Assembly (NCBI GenBank): GCA_035546335.1
Contig: DATKDP010000058.1
Span: 1-41,557, forward strand
Direction: 5' to 3'
Origin: DATKDP01 sp035546335
GTDB lineage: Bacteria; Acidobacteriota; Thermoanaerobaculia; Gp7-AA8
Length of the DNA stretch: 41,557 bases
Made by a program: the position numbers and the translations under genes. Below are positions 23,743 through 32,375 of the stretch, piece after piece. Positions within the stretch are counted from its first letter, which is position 1, and each line of letters opens with the position of its first letter. The notes beneath the pieces are model-generated. The model searched no databases. It had not been told where the DNA came from and was given only the letters and a program-made list of their open reading frames with translations.

Positions 23743-24967
23743 GCTTCTCGCAGCGACGCCGATGCGACTCGCTCCCGACGTGGCCGTCGCCGATCGCTTT
23801 CTCGTTCCGCTCGATCATCCCGGCGCGATGGCGTATTTCACCTCGCATCTCCGGGTGGCGCATCGAGCGAGCGAACGCCTGCGCGCGGCGCTCGCGACGC
23901 ATGGAGCCGGCTCGGTGATCGGCAGCAGAGCACTCTCCCGCCGGCAGCTCGAGCTCGATCCGTCCGATCGGAGGTTCTCTTCGGCTCTCGCGCTGATCGA
24001 AGCGAGTCGCGATCTGATCGAGAGTCAGCTGGCCATGGCAAGCCGGTCTTTTCGGTGGATTCTGCTCGCCGACTACGGCGAGAGCAGGCGCGAGCGAGCG
24101 ACGATCTTCCTCTTCGGGCCGGAAGATCCAGCGCCGCGGATGGTGGTGAAGCTGCGAACGGTGCGAGCGGAGGGACGTTCGCTCTCGGATGAATGGGACG
24201 CTCTTCAGCTTCTGGAGTCGACGCTTCCCGACCTGTTGATCCGCTCGGTTCCGGCTCCGCTCGGCTTCGTCGAGCGCGACGGCATCGAGATGCTCGCCCT
24301 GTCGACCGTTCCCGGCCGATCGGCATACGTCGAGATGCAGAACTCCCTCCTGCCGTCGCGCAGCGTCGGGCGGCACTTCGCTGCCGCCGCGGAGTGGCTC
24401 GCGGCGTTCCAGAATGCAACCGAACGCCACGACGAGCTGGAGCTCGACGAGTCCCCCGCTCTCACCTCCCTTTCAGAGCACGAGCGAGACGAGATCTCGG
24501 CGACGCTCCGGCGGCATCCGATTCGGCTCACGGCGTCTCATGGTGACTTCTGGGCGCGGAACGTGCTCCTGCACTCGAGCGGGGGAGAGGTGAAGGTGGT
24601 GGACTGGGAGCATTTCGCAGCGAGCGCCGCACCGCTGGGCGACCTCTTTCACTTCCCTCTGACGTATACGATCAACTATCCCTGGCGGCGCTTTTCCAGG
24701 GTCGGCGCGGTCGAAGCCTTTCGAAACGCGTTTCTGAACGAAAGCGTCGTCGCCAGGGGGGTTCGCAACTACCTGCATATTTTTTGCTCGAGGCGGGGAA
24801 TCGATCCCGCGGTTCTCGGATCCTGGTTCCGGCTTCACCTCCGGCTGATGGAAGCATCGACATCGAACGGACACTCTGAACGACACTCTGAACAAGGAGG
24901 CGGATACCCTTGGAGGCGCTTCCACGAAATGCTCGATCGGGCGGAAAACTCCGTCTTCTCTGGTTGA
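23726..24967 (+). CDS. APH-fold phosphotransferase in the polysaccharide operon
   Basis: A 413-residue protein. The first 110 residues are of unknown type. The rest carries an aminoglycoside-phosphotransferase-like fold, with MVVKLRTVRAEG as the ATP-binding Lys region, the catalytic loop SHGDFWARNVLLH near residue 270 and VKVVDWEHF as the metal site. AAGGAG lies 8 nt before the ATG. The gene shares HGDFW with the kinase half of the fusion protein two genes upstream, so the two domains may be related by duplication. A role in phosphorylating a sugar precursor or a lipid-linked glycan is inferred from the operon only; resistance to an antibiotic is an unlikely alternative. Confidence 0.8.
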   Translation: MPAPSELLAATPMRLAPDVAVADRFLVPLDHPGAMAYFTSHLRVAHRASERLRAALATHGAGSVIGSRALSRRQLELDPSDRRFSSALALIEASRDLIESQLAMASRSFRWILLADYGESRRERATIFLFGPEDPAPRMVVKLRTVRAEGRSLSDEWDALQLLESTLPDLLIRSVPAPLGFVERDGIEMLALSTVPGRSAYVEMQNSLLPSRSVGRHFAAAAEWLAAFQNATERHDELELDESPALTSLSEHERDEISATLRRHPIRLTASHGDFWARNVLLHSSGGEVKVVDWEHFAASAAPLGDLFHFPLTYTINYPWRRFSRVGAVEAFRNAFLNESVVARGVRNYLHIFCSRRGIDPAVLGSWFRLHLRLMEASTSNGHSERHSEQGGGYPWRRFHEMLDRAENSVFSG

Positions 24968-26094
24968 TCGACTCGCTCACGATGGGGGGCGCCGAGTCGC
25001 TGGTCCTCCCCTTCGCAGCTGCAGCCGGCCGCCACGGCTACGAGCTCTCGGTCTGCTGCCTCAAGACGATCGACGGCAATCCGATCGAGAGCGAGCTCCG
25101 GAGCGCCGGCGTGAAGGTCTGGAATCTCGGAGCGCGCAATCTGCGCGATCGCTCCGCCTTCCGAAGGCTGATCGGCCATGTCCGCTCGAACGCGGTCGAC
25201 CTGATCCATTCCCATCTCACTTACGCCTCAATCTGGGGCTCGCTGATCTCGCGAGCGACCGGGATCCCGCTCGTCGCGACGATTCACGTCGCTCCTCCGG
25301 CTCGAGTCGATCGCTCGCGTCTGCTCGATCGCCTCATGCGCCTCTCACTACATCACTGGAGCCGCCAGGTGATCGCTGTGTCGCATGCGCTTCGGAAGCA
25401 ATATCTCCGTACCGGGGGTCTCGACGCGGCGAAGATCACGGTGGTCCACAACGGAATCGACGTCAGGGCGTACGATGTCGAGCGGGAGCAGAGACGCCTG
25501 CGAGCCCGGCGCGAGCTCGGATACTCGAACGAGGACCGAGTCATCACCACGGTGTCGGTGCTCCGTCCCGGAAAAGGAATCGACGTCCTCATCGAGGCCG
25601 TCGCTTCCCTCGCCCGGACGATCCCGGCAGCGCGCCTTCTCGTCGTCGGCGACGGACCGTGCCGCGACGACTGGACGAACCTCGCGGCCGAGCGTGGGAT
25701 CGGAGAGATCGTCCGCTGGAGCGGGCACCGTCGCGATGTCCCCGCACTCCTTCACGCCAGCGACCTCTTCGTTCTTCCGAGCCTCGGCGATGCGTTCCCG
25801 ACCGTTCTGCTCGAAGCGATGGCGGCGAGACTTCCCCTCGTGGCCTCCGCTGTGGGCGGCATCGTGGAGATCGTCGAGCCGGAGAGGACGGGCATGCTCG
25901 TTCCACCCGGAGAGCCTGCGGCGCTGGCTGCCGCGATCGCCGAGCTGCTCGCCGACCCGGAGCGGATGCGCCGGATGGGGATTGCCGGCAGGGAGCTGGT
26001 GGAGCGGCAGTTCTCCATCGACCAATGGATCGAGCGACTCGATCGCGTCTACAGGCACGCCACGTCTGGAGACGCGCAGAGGGAGTCGGCATGA
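24910..26094 (+). CDS. GT4 family glycosyltransferase
   Basis: A 394-residue GT-B transferase. LLWLIDSLTMGGAESLVLPFA is the N-terminal fold, VDLIHSHLTYASIWG and VVHNGIDVRAYD are typical of family 4, and the donor site is FPTVLLEAMAARLPLVAS. It should add one sugar to the lipid-linked repeat unit at the cytoplasmic face. A strong AAGGAGG at 24894-24900 points to the TTG at 24910 as the start, which overlaps the kinase gene by 58 nt. The stop overlaps the next ATG (ATGA). Confidence 0.9.
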   Translation: MEALPRNARSGGKLRLLWLIDSLTMGGAESLVLPFAAAAGRHGYELSVCCLKTIDGNPIESELRSAGVKVWNLGARNLRDRSAFRRLIGHVRSNAVDLIHSHLTYASIWGSLISRATGIPLVATIHVAPPARVDRSRLLDRLMRLSLHHWSRQVIAVSHALRKQYLRTGGLDAAKITVVHNGIDVRAYDVEREQRRLRARRELGYSNEDRVITTVSVLRPGKGIDVLIEAVASLARTIPAARLLVVGDGPCRDDWTNLAAERGIGEIVRWSGHRRDVPALLHASDLFVLPSLGDAFPTVLLEAMAARLPLVASAVGGIVEIVEPERTGMLVPPGEPAALAAAIAELLADPERMRRMGIAGRELVERQFSIDQWIERLDRVYRHATSGDAQRESA

Positions 26095-27476
26095 GAGTCG
26101 CGGTCGTGGAGCCGGCCGGAAAGGGAGGACTCATCCACTACGCCTACCAGCTCTGCTCCGCGCTCGCTGCGCGCGGGGCCGATGTCACTCTGGTGACGGA
26201 TCGCAACTACGAGCTCCGGCACCTGCCGCATACCTTTCGAGTCGACGAGATCCTCGAGCTGTGGGATCCGAAGCCGTCAGTCCCGCCACCCGCTTCTGAA
26301 GACACGGCCCCTGCCGCCGGCCTGAACGAGCCGTCAGTCCCGGCCGTTGCCGTCATCCTGAACCAGGAGGGGAGGGAGGGTGTGAGTGAAGGATCTGCGA
26401 TCGGCAACGGCCAAAGAACTGCTCAGGATGACGCAAGAGGGTCTCCTCCGCCCGCCGGATCGATTCGCCGTGCGATCCGGCGGGGCGTCCGCGCCATTCG
26501 CTACTATCGTGAGTGGCTGCGCATTGCAGCACATCTTCGCCGGCTCCGGCCCGATGTCGTACAGCTCGGAGACATCCGCTTCCCCTTCGATCTCATTCCT
26601 CTCCTCATCGTGCGGCGATCCTCACGCCTGCTCGCCGACATCTGTCACAACGTGCGCCCCTTCGCGGCGAGCGGTCGCGCCCGCGGACTCTTTCATCGGT
26701 CGCGCGTCTCCGCGATCTTCTACCGCCGCATCTATGCTCTCTTCGATCTCGTCTTCGTGCACTTCGAGAGGAACCGCGACGAGTTTCTCGCCACTTTTCC
26801 CCTCGACCCCGATTCGGTCGAGGTCATCGTGCACGGCAACGAGGGCATCTTCGCGAAGCTGCGCGACCCCGGCGTCGATGCCCGCGTTCTGCGCGCGCGG
26901 CTCGGCCTGCGCACCGAGGATCGCGTCGTTCTCTTCTTCGGAACGCTGTCGCGTTACAAAGGCACCGACATCCTGCTCGAGGCGTTTCCATCGATTCATC
27001 GCAGGACAGGCGCGAAGCTGGTTTTCGCCGGATTCCCATTCACCGATTTCGATCTCGACGCGGAGAAGGAGCGCGCTCGACAGCTCGGCGTCGATCATGC
27101 CGTCATCTGGCTGCCGGACTACATTCCCTCCAGCGAGATCGTCGCCTGGATGGAGCTCGCCTCGGTTGTCGTCTTTCCTTATCGCGCGATCTACCAGAGC
27201 GGCGCGCTCCACGTTCCTCACACCTTCGGAGTCCCCATCGTGGCGAGTGCCGCCGGCGCGATGACCGATGTCATCGTCGACGGCCAGACGGGACTCCTCG
27301 TCGAGCCGGAGAATCCCGATGCGCTGGCCACCGCGGTGATCAGAGTCCTCGAGGATGATGAGCTCGCTGCGCGTCTCGGCAGCCGCGCCTCGGCCGACGC
27401 GGAAGATCGTTTCGGATGGGACCGTGTCGCGGGCATTCTCTTCTCCCGATACGAGCGCGAGCTCGCCCCGCGCTGA
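26091..27476 (+). CDS. GT4 glycosyltransferase with an in-frame repeat insertion
   Basis: A 461-residue family 4 transferase. RVAVVEPAGKGGLIHYAYQLCSAL opens the N-terminal Rossmann domain, and LFFGTLSRYKGTDILLEAF plus FGVPIVASAAGAMTDVI belong to the donor domain. Between about residues 60 and 125 lies a Pro/Ala-rich stretch with no match to the fold. Residues about 87-115 are encoded by a palindromic element (26351-26433) that is otherwise found between genes. The frame is kept open through the element, so the protein may still fold with a surface loop. The start ATG overlaps the upstream stop. It is the last gene of the operon. Confidence 0.88.
   Translation: MRVAVVEPAGKGGLIHYAYQLCSALAARGADVTLVTDRNYELRHLPHTFRVDEILELWDPKPSVPPPASEDTAPAAGLNEPSVPAVAVILNQEGREGVSEGSAIGNGQRTAQDDARGSPPPAGSIRRAIRRGVRAIRYYREWLRIAAHLRRLRPDVVQLGDIRFPFDLIPLLIVRRSSRLLADICHNVRPFAASGRARGLFHRSRVSAIFYRRIYALFDLVFVHFERNRDEFLATFPLDPDSVEVIVHGNEGIFAKLRDPGVDARVLRARLGLRTEDRVVLFFGTLSRYKGTDILLEAFPSIHRRTGAKLVFAGFPFTDFDLDAEKERARQLGVDHAVIWLPDYIPSSEIVAWMELASVVVFPYRAIYQSGALHVPHTFGVPIVASAAGAMTDVIVDGQTGLLVEPENPDALATAVIRVLEDDELAARLGSRASADAEDRFGWDRVAGILFSRYERELAPR
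26351..26433. mobile_element. Palindromic REP/MITE-like element inside a coding sequence
   Basis: Bounded by perfect 11-bp inverted ends CGTCATCCTGA (26351-26361) and TCAGGATGACG (26423-26433). The interior GGGTGTGAGTGAAGGATCTG followed by CGATCGGCAAC is shared with the intergenic copy at 38703 and largely with that at 40683. At 83 bp it is shorter than the intergenic copies because part of the right half is missing. Confidence 0.85.
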
Positions 27477-27532
27477 GGCGCATTTCCCTTCCGGCATCCT
27501 AGGCGAGGCGGGTTGGGTGGGTGTGAAGGATC

Positions 27533-27571
27533 AGAGGCGAGAGACGAGAGACGAGAGGCGAGAGACGAGGG
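27533..27571. repeat. GAGGCGA / GAGACGA heptamer array
   Basis: About five tandem 7-bp units, the reverse complement of the array at the left edge of the window. It sits between two damaged copies of the palindromic element. Confidence 0.9.
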
Positions 27572-27576
27572 CGTGC

Positions 27577-27636
27577 CGTCATCCTGAGCGAGGAGGGTTG
27601 GGTGGGCGTGGGCGACGGATCTGCGATCGGCAACTG
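27577..27636. mobile_element. Left half of the palindromic element
   Basis: Begins with CGTCATCCTGAGCGAGG (27577-27593) and continues through GGATCTGCGATCGGCAACTG, as in the full copy at 38703, but the right arm is absent. This is a truncated copy. Confidence 0.8.
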
Positions 27637-27942
27637 TCTAAGTCTACCCAAAAATATTTGTAAATTTGAGAATTTGAGAGTCAAAGGCCGGGCTCGGGCT
27701 CGGGAAAGGCGCCGGTTGCTGCTTCGGGACTGAACCTGGTCGGAGTTGAGTATCTCGGTTCTCTGCATGACCACAAGGCCTTTCTTCGACCGCATCGCAC
27801 AGATACTGACCAAATTGATCAAATCCCGGCGCCCAACCGAGTGAGCCACCCGTGCCCGAGCCCGCGCCCGAGCCCGCGCCCGGCCTCTATTGACGGCACG
27901 GTGCATGTCTTTACGCGACCCTGTGACCTTTCCGGGTCGCGG

Positions 27943-27958
27943 TGGTCTCTCTTTTGCT
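27943..27958 (+). promoter_or_regulatory. Putative sigma-54 (-24/-12) promoter before the barrel gene
   Basis: TGGTCTCTCTTTTGCT keeps GG and GC with exactly 10 nt between, like the site at 16942. The expected start of transcription (about 27969) falls right before the ATG at 27973, which would favour the ATG at 28006. The TGGT instead of TGGC weakens the call. Confidence 0.4.
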
Positions 27959-27972
27959 CTGCCGGATCTGGC

Positions 27973-28917
27973 ATGCACGAAACGAAAACACGATCCAACC
28001 GGCGAATGGCGACGATCTCCACTCTCATCTCCCTTCTCCTGGTCATCGGAACGGCACCGGGGGCGATGGGACAGACCAGCGATGAGGAGCGGACGACTCG
28101 CTTCGAGCTGCGGCTCCAGGGATATCATTTCGACAACTTCTTCCAGGCCGGCGATTCCGCGCTCGAAGAGGACATCCAGGCCGGCGGTGCCGAATTGCGT
28201 CTGGCGACCCGCCTGAGCCGGGTCCATCCGGTCGACGCCTACGTGCGAGGCAACTATCTCGTGTACGACGATGACCGGCTCGACCGGACGTGGGGAGGAA
28301 GGGTGGGACTCCAGCAGAACGGGCGGGTCCATTCGTTCGATGCGCACGTCGACCGGCAGCTGGACCGTCCGACCTTCGACGTCGGCGATCAGTTCGCACG
28401 CGCCGACATCGCGACGTTCTCGGGCAGCTATTCGAATCGCTTTCACCCCAGCTGGCAGTTCGGCGTCAACGGGCTGCACTCCGACGAGTCATTCGAGCTC
28501 GCCCCGGAGAAGGACAGCGACTTCACCGCCGGCGGTGCGACGCTTCGCTATCGCGGCTTCGGCAGCGCTTTCTCGCCGGAGATCGGATTCCTCGCCGGCG
28601 ACCGCAACGTCGTCGATCCGAACGAAGACTATCGTCAGAACGACTACGTGCTGCAGATTCGATCGGCGCCGGTGCGCCCGCTCTATCTCAGCCTCCGCTA
28701 CCGCCATCGCGAGCGCGACTATCGAATCGACGATCCCGACGCCCGCAACTTCGGGCGCGACGACGAGCGGAGGCAATGGGCCCTCACCGCCGAGCTGGCG
28801 ACGGGCTCGGTCGTCCGATGGACCCTCTACGCCACGCACGAAGACGTCGACTCCACGCGTCCCAGCCGCGACTTCGACACCTCCCTGATCCTGCTCGGAA
28901 TCACCTTCGGCTGGTGA
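27973..28917 (+). CDS. Outer-membrane beta-barrel protein
   Basis: A 314-residue protein (303 if translation begins at the ATG at 28006). A signal peptide with hydrophobic core ISTLISLLLVIGTAPGAMG is followed by alternating amphipathic strands rich in Tyr, Arg and Asp, for example RFELRLQGYHF, YVRGNYLVYDDDRL, PLYLSLRYRHRERDYR. The last strand LILLGITFGW ends in an aromatic residue, as barrels recognised by the BAM machinery do. It follows the polysaccharide operon and may serve export or anchoring of the polymer, but no Wza/Wzi signature is visible. Function is otherwise unassigned. The longer start supplies a basic N-region (RSNRR) fitting a signal peptide; the promoter position favours the shorter. 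Confidence 0.78.
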   Translation: MHETKTRSNRRMATISTLISLLLVIGTAPGAMGQTSDEERTTRFELRLQGYHFDNFFQAGDSALEEDIQAGGAELRLATRLSRVHPVDAYVRGNYLVYDDDRLDRTWGGRVGLQQNGRVHSFDAHVDRQLDRPTFDVGDQFARADIATFSGSYSNRFHPSWQFGVNGLHSDESFELAPEKDSDFTAGGATLRYRGFGSAFSPEIGFLAGDRNVVDPNEDYRQNDYVLQIRSAPVRPLYLSLRYRHRERDYRIDDPDARNFGRDDERRQWALTAELATGSVVRWTLYATHEDVDSTRPSRDFDTSLILLGITFGW

Positions 28918-29048
28918 CGGGGATGACGACGGTTGTCCCCTCTCCCACGATCTCCACCAGCCGGACGATGTGACCGGGAGAGGGAAATCGCGATCGCCGA
29001 TTATCCCTGTCTTTGACGCTTCCATGACGGTTAGGCTAGTAGTATCCC

Positions 29049-29112
29049 TACAATCGATGCGAGAGGGCTCGAATGACCTCCTCGGTGCGATCTGCGCGAG
29101 CGTTCATTCGAG
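29049..29112 (+). promoter_or_regulatory. Putative promoter -10 (TACAAT) and leader hairpin of the repeat-protein gene
   Basis: TACAAT at 29049-29054 is a good -10 match; the -35 match is poor (TGACGG). The predicted leader contains a perfect 9-bp inverted repeat CTCGAATGA (29068-29076) / TCATTCGAG (29104-29112). No known riboswitch class was recognised in it. Confidence 0.35.
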
Positions 29113-29153
29113 TGGGTCCGCAGCGCAGACATTCAGCATTCTGGAGGGTACTG

Positions 29154-32100
29154 ATGCCGTCATCCGTCCAACCGCTCGCACTCCGTGGCGCGCGGTCCGC
29201 GGTCGTACTCGTCGCCATGCTCCTGCTCATTCCGGCAGCTGCCAAGGCGCAGAACACCAGCCCGACCTGGACGAACCTCTGTACCGATTGCTCCGGCACG
29301 GAGATGTTCAACGATTTCACGCCGGCAGTCTCCGCGTGCCAGAACTATGAGGCGAACCTCTTCGAGAACTGGGACGACTCGGGCGGCGGCGCCGAGGTCG
29401 CTGCTCAGGCCGACATCGTCGAAGTGAACCAGTCGTCCGACACCGACTTCTGGTACTTCCAGATCGTCGTCCGCGCCGCGGACTGGACCGCCGAGTCTCT
29501 TCTCGGTGGAGCCCTCGTCGAGATGGCCTTCGGCGACTGCTCCCTCACAACGACCCGGTACCGGCTTCTGCTGTCGTACGACGTTGCCTCCGAGAATATC
29601 GGATCCACGTGGGACGCCGAGGGCAATGGAAAGATCAAATTCTTCCAGGACACCAACAACGACGTTGGTGGACCCAGAAACGACGGGCCGGCACCGCCTC
29701 CGGGAGACACGTCCGACTTCGACGACTGCGACGGCTGCGACGGCTACGACGCGGACGTCAACGTCATCTCCACGAATGCTTTCGTGCGCCTGACGACGAG
29801 CGGAGGGAACGCAACGATCGAGTTCGCCATCAGCCGCACGGCCGCCGTTTTCCTCGCCTTTTCCAATCCTTTCACCCCCTGCAGCGGCCGCGCCTGGACC
29901 GGCCAGACCTCGACGATCGACAAGAGCAAATTCGCACTCAACGATCTGTTCGCGCAGAGCGAGTTCAGCAGCTCGAGCTTCACGATCGACAACTGCGGCC
30001 TCGTCTGCAACGTCACGACGGCGAATGCCGGGGCCGACACCGAGGGCTGTGCCACCGGGCCGATCGCGATCTCGGCCAATGCTCCCGGAGCCGGAGAAAC
30101 GGGGATGTGGTCGATCGTCTCCGGAGGGACGGGAACCTTCGGTGACGCCACTGCGAACACGACGACCTTCACGCCCGACGCTCCCGGCGTCTATACACTG
30201 CGATGGACGATCAGCGACGGAGACTGCAGTTCGACGGACGACGTGATCGTCACCGCCTCGGCGCCCCCGACGACGGCCGCGGCTGGCGACGATCAATCAG
30301 TCTGCGACGTGACGACGGCGACCCTGGCGGGCAACACCCCGGTCGTCGGAACGGGCACCTGGACGGTCGTGAGTGGCGGGGCCACGGTCACGAATCCCAA
30401 TTCCCCCACCTCCGGCGTCACCGGTCTCACCACCGGCGCCAATACGTTCCGCTGGACGATCACCAACGGCTCTTGCCCCGCATCGTTCGACGATGTAGTC
30501 ATCACCCGCTCGGTGACCGTGGTCTCGAACGCCGGACCCGATCAGACTGCCTGCGGCCTCGGAGCCATCACTCTGGCAGGCAGCGATCCGAGTCCCGGCA
30601 CCGGGCTGTGGACCATCCTGTCCGGACCCGGCAGCGGGAGCTTTTCCGCCGCTTCGAGCCCGACCTCGACGTTCACTCCCGATACAGCCGGGGTCTACAC
30701 ACTGCAATGGACCGTCACCAACGGCGCCTGCATCTCCAACGACACGATGACCGCCACCTTCTCCTCCGACGCGGCTGCGAACGCCGGCCCGGATCAGTCG
30801 GTCTGCGGTCTCGGCGCGGTGCAGCTCGCAGCGAATGACCCTGCCCCAGGCACCGGTCTCTGGACTGTCGCCTCGGGTCCGGGAGGAGGTTTCTCGAACA
30901 ACACGAGCAACACCTCCACCTACACGCCGAGCGCGGCGGGGACGCATACCCTCACCTGGACCGTCACCAACGGCGATTGCGTCGTGGCCGACAACGTCGT
31001 CATCACCGTATCGACCCTCATCGTCTCGAACGCCGGACCCGATCAGACGGTCTGCGGTCTCGGACCGATTACGCTCGCGGGCAACAACCCGAGTCCCGGC
31101 ACCGGGCTGTGGACCATCCAGTCCGGACCCGGCGGCGGCACCTTCTCGGATGCCTCCAGCCCCACTTCGACGTTCACCGCCGCGGCCGTCGGCGTCTACA
31201 CGCTGCGCTGGAGAATCACCAATGGCGCCTGCGTCTCCGACGACACGATGCTGGCGACCTTCACCAGCGCCACGGTCGCCAACGCGGGACCCGATCAGTC
31301 GGTCTGCGGTCTCGGCGCGGTGCAGCTCGCGGCGAACGATCCGAGCCCCGGAACCGGCGCCTGGACGGTCGCCTCCGGGCCGGGAGGAGTCTTCTCAGCT
31401 CCGACAAGCAACACGTCGACCTACACTCCGAATGCCGCAGGAACGCACACCCTGACCTGGACCGTCACCAACGGCGATTGCGTCGTCGCTGACAACGTCG
31501 TCATCACCGTCTCGGCGACGGTCACCGCCAACGCGGGACCCGATCAGGCGGCCTGCGGTCTCGGCGCCATTCAGCTCGCCGCGAACAACCCGAGCCCGGG
31601 CACCGGAGCCTGGTCCATCATTTCAGGACCAGCGGGCACCTTCTCGGATGCCACGAGTCCGACCTCGACCTTCAGTCCCAGCACTGCGGGCAGCTACACA
31701 CTGCAATGGACCGTCACCAACGGCGCCTGCAGTGCATCCGACACCATGGGGATCGTCGTCTCGGCGACGGTCACCGCCAACGCCGGAGCCGATCAATCGG
31801 TCTGCGGTATCGGCGAAGTTCAGCTCTCGGCGAACACTCCGAGCCCGGGCAGCGGCGAGTGGAGCATCGTCTCGGGAAGCGGAACGTTCTCCAACGCCTC
31901 GAGCCCCACCTCGACCTTCACTCCGGGAGCACCCGGCACCCACACGCTTCAGTGGACCGTGACCAACGGCGAGTGCTCTGCTACCGATACGGTCGAGATC
32001 TCCGTGACCGGCACGGTGACCGCCAACGCCGGACCCGATCAGTCGCATCCGACTGTCACCACCGTGACCCTCGCCGCGAACACGCCGAGCAGCGGGAGCG

Positions 32101-32363
32101 GCCTCTGGACGATCGTCTCGGGAGGAACGGGAACGTTCTCGAACGCTTCCAGTCCGACGTCCACCTTCACACCGAATGCGCCGGGCACTTATGTTCTTCG
32201 ATGGACGGTGACCGATCGCGAGTGTTCGGCGAGCGATACGGTGCAGATCGTCTTCGGCACCGTGACAACCGAAGGGATTCCGACATCCTCGACCACCGCG
32301 CTGCTGGCAATGATGATGGCCCTCGCCCTCGCCGCCTTCTGGGCGATCCGGCCGCGAGTCTGA
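29154..32363 (+). CDS. Large surface protein with nine PKD-like repeats and an IPTL-like C-terminus
   Basis: A 1069-residue secreted protein. A signal peptide (VVLVAMLLLIPAAAKAQ) leads into an N-terminal domain of about 280 residues with paired Cys and an acidic segment DFDDCDGCDGYDAD that could bind calcium. Nine repeats of about 82 residues follow, each opening NAGPDQ and carrying GTGxWTVxSGPG, SPTSTFTP and YTLxWTVTNGxC; each has two conserved Cys except the ninth, which lost the first. The tail is IPTSS, a hydrophobic helix and IRPRV, resembling the IPTL-CTERM sorting signal in degenerate form. GGAGG precedes the ATG at 29154. It probably acts in adhesion or the matrix. No sortase-like partner is in the window. 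Confidence 0.85.
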   Translation: MPSSVQPLALRGARSAVVLVAMLLLIPAAAKAQNTSPTWTNLCTDCSGTEMFNDFTPAVSACQNYEANLFENWDDSGGGAEVAAQADIVEVNQSSDTDFWYFQIVVRAADWTAESLLGGALVEMAFGDCSLTTTRYRLLLSYDVASENIGSTWDAEGNGKIKFFQDTNNDVGGPRNDGPAPPPGDTSDFDDCDGCDGYDADVNVISTNAFVRLTTSGGNATIEFAISRTAAVFLAFSNPFTPCSGRAWTGQTSTIDKSKFALNDLFAQSEFSSSSFTIDNCGLVCNVTTANAGADTEGCATGPIAISANAPGAGETGMWSIVSGGTGTFGDATANTTTFTPDAPGVYTLRWTISDGDCSSTDDVIVTASAPPTTAAAGDDQSVCDVTTATLAGNTPVVGTGTWTVVSGGATVTNPNSPTSGVTGLTTGANTFRWTITNGSCPASFDDVVITRSVTVVSNAGPDQTACGLGAITLAGSDPSPGTGLWTILSGPGSGSFSAASSPTSTFTPDTAGVYTLQWTVTNGACISNDTMTATFSSDAAANAGPDQSVCGLGAVQLAANDPAPGTGLWTVASGPGGGFSNNTSNTSTYTPSAAGTHTLTWTVTNGDCVVADNVVITVSTLIVSNAGPDQTVCGLGPITLAGNNPSPGTGLWTIQSGPGGGTFSDASSPTSTFTAAAVGVYTLRWRITNGACVSDDTMLATFTSATVANAGPDQSVCGLGAVQLAANDPSPGTGAWTVASGPGGVFSAPTSNTSTYTPNAAGTHTLTWTVTNGDCVVADNVVITVSATVTANAGPDQAACGLGAIQLAANNPSPGTGAWSIISGPAGTFSDATSPTSTFSPSTAGSYTLQWTVTNGACSASDTMGIVVSATVTANAGADQSVCGIGEVQLSANTPSPGSGEWSIVSGSGTFSNASSPTSTFTPGAPGTHTLQWTVTNGECSATDTVEISVTGTVTANAGPDQSHPTVTTVTLAANTPSSGSGLWTIVSGGTGTFSNASSPTSTFTPNAPGTYVLRWTVTDRECSASDTVQIVFGTVTTEGIPTSSTTALLAMMMALALAAFWAIRPRV

Positions 32364-32375
32364 CCCCGACTCCCC

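Larger units (their letters stand above)
27477..27972. other. Gene-free region with decayed repeats
   Basis: From left to right: a degenerate half copy of the CATCCT-ended element (about 27493-27530), a heptamer array (27533-27571), and a left-half element (27577-27636). An AT-rich patch follows around 27650-27680, then GGGCTCGGGCTCGGG at 27690-27704 opposed by two GCCCGAGCCCGC units at 27854-27877. Between them, AGTATCT / AGATACT (27749, 27801) and TCGGTT / AACCGA (27755, 27835) could pair. A sigma-54-like site lies at 27943. No gene is supported. Confidence 0.65.

Noticed and set aside
23726..24967. Aminoglycoside-resistance kinase
   Set aside because: The fold matches, but the position inside a polysaccharide operon and the unknown N-terminal domain make a glycan role more likely; APH folds have many substrates.
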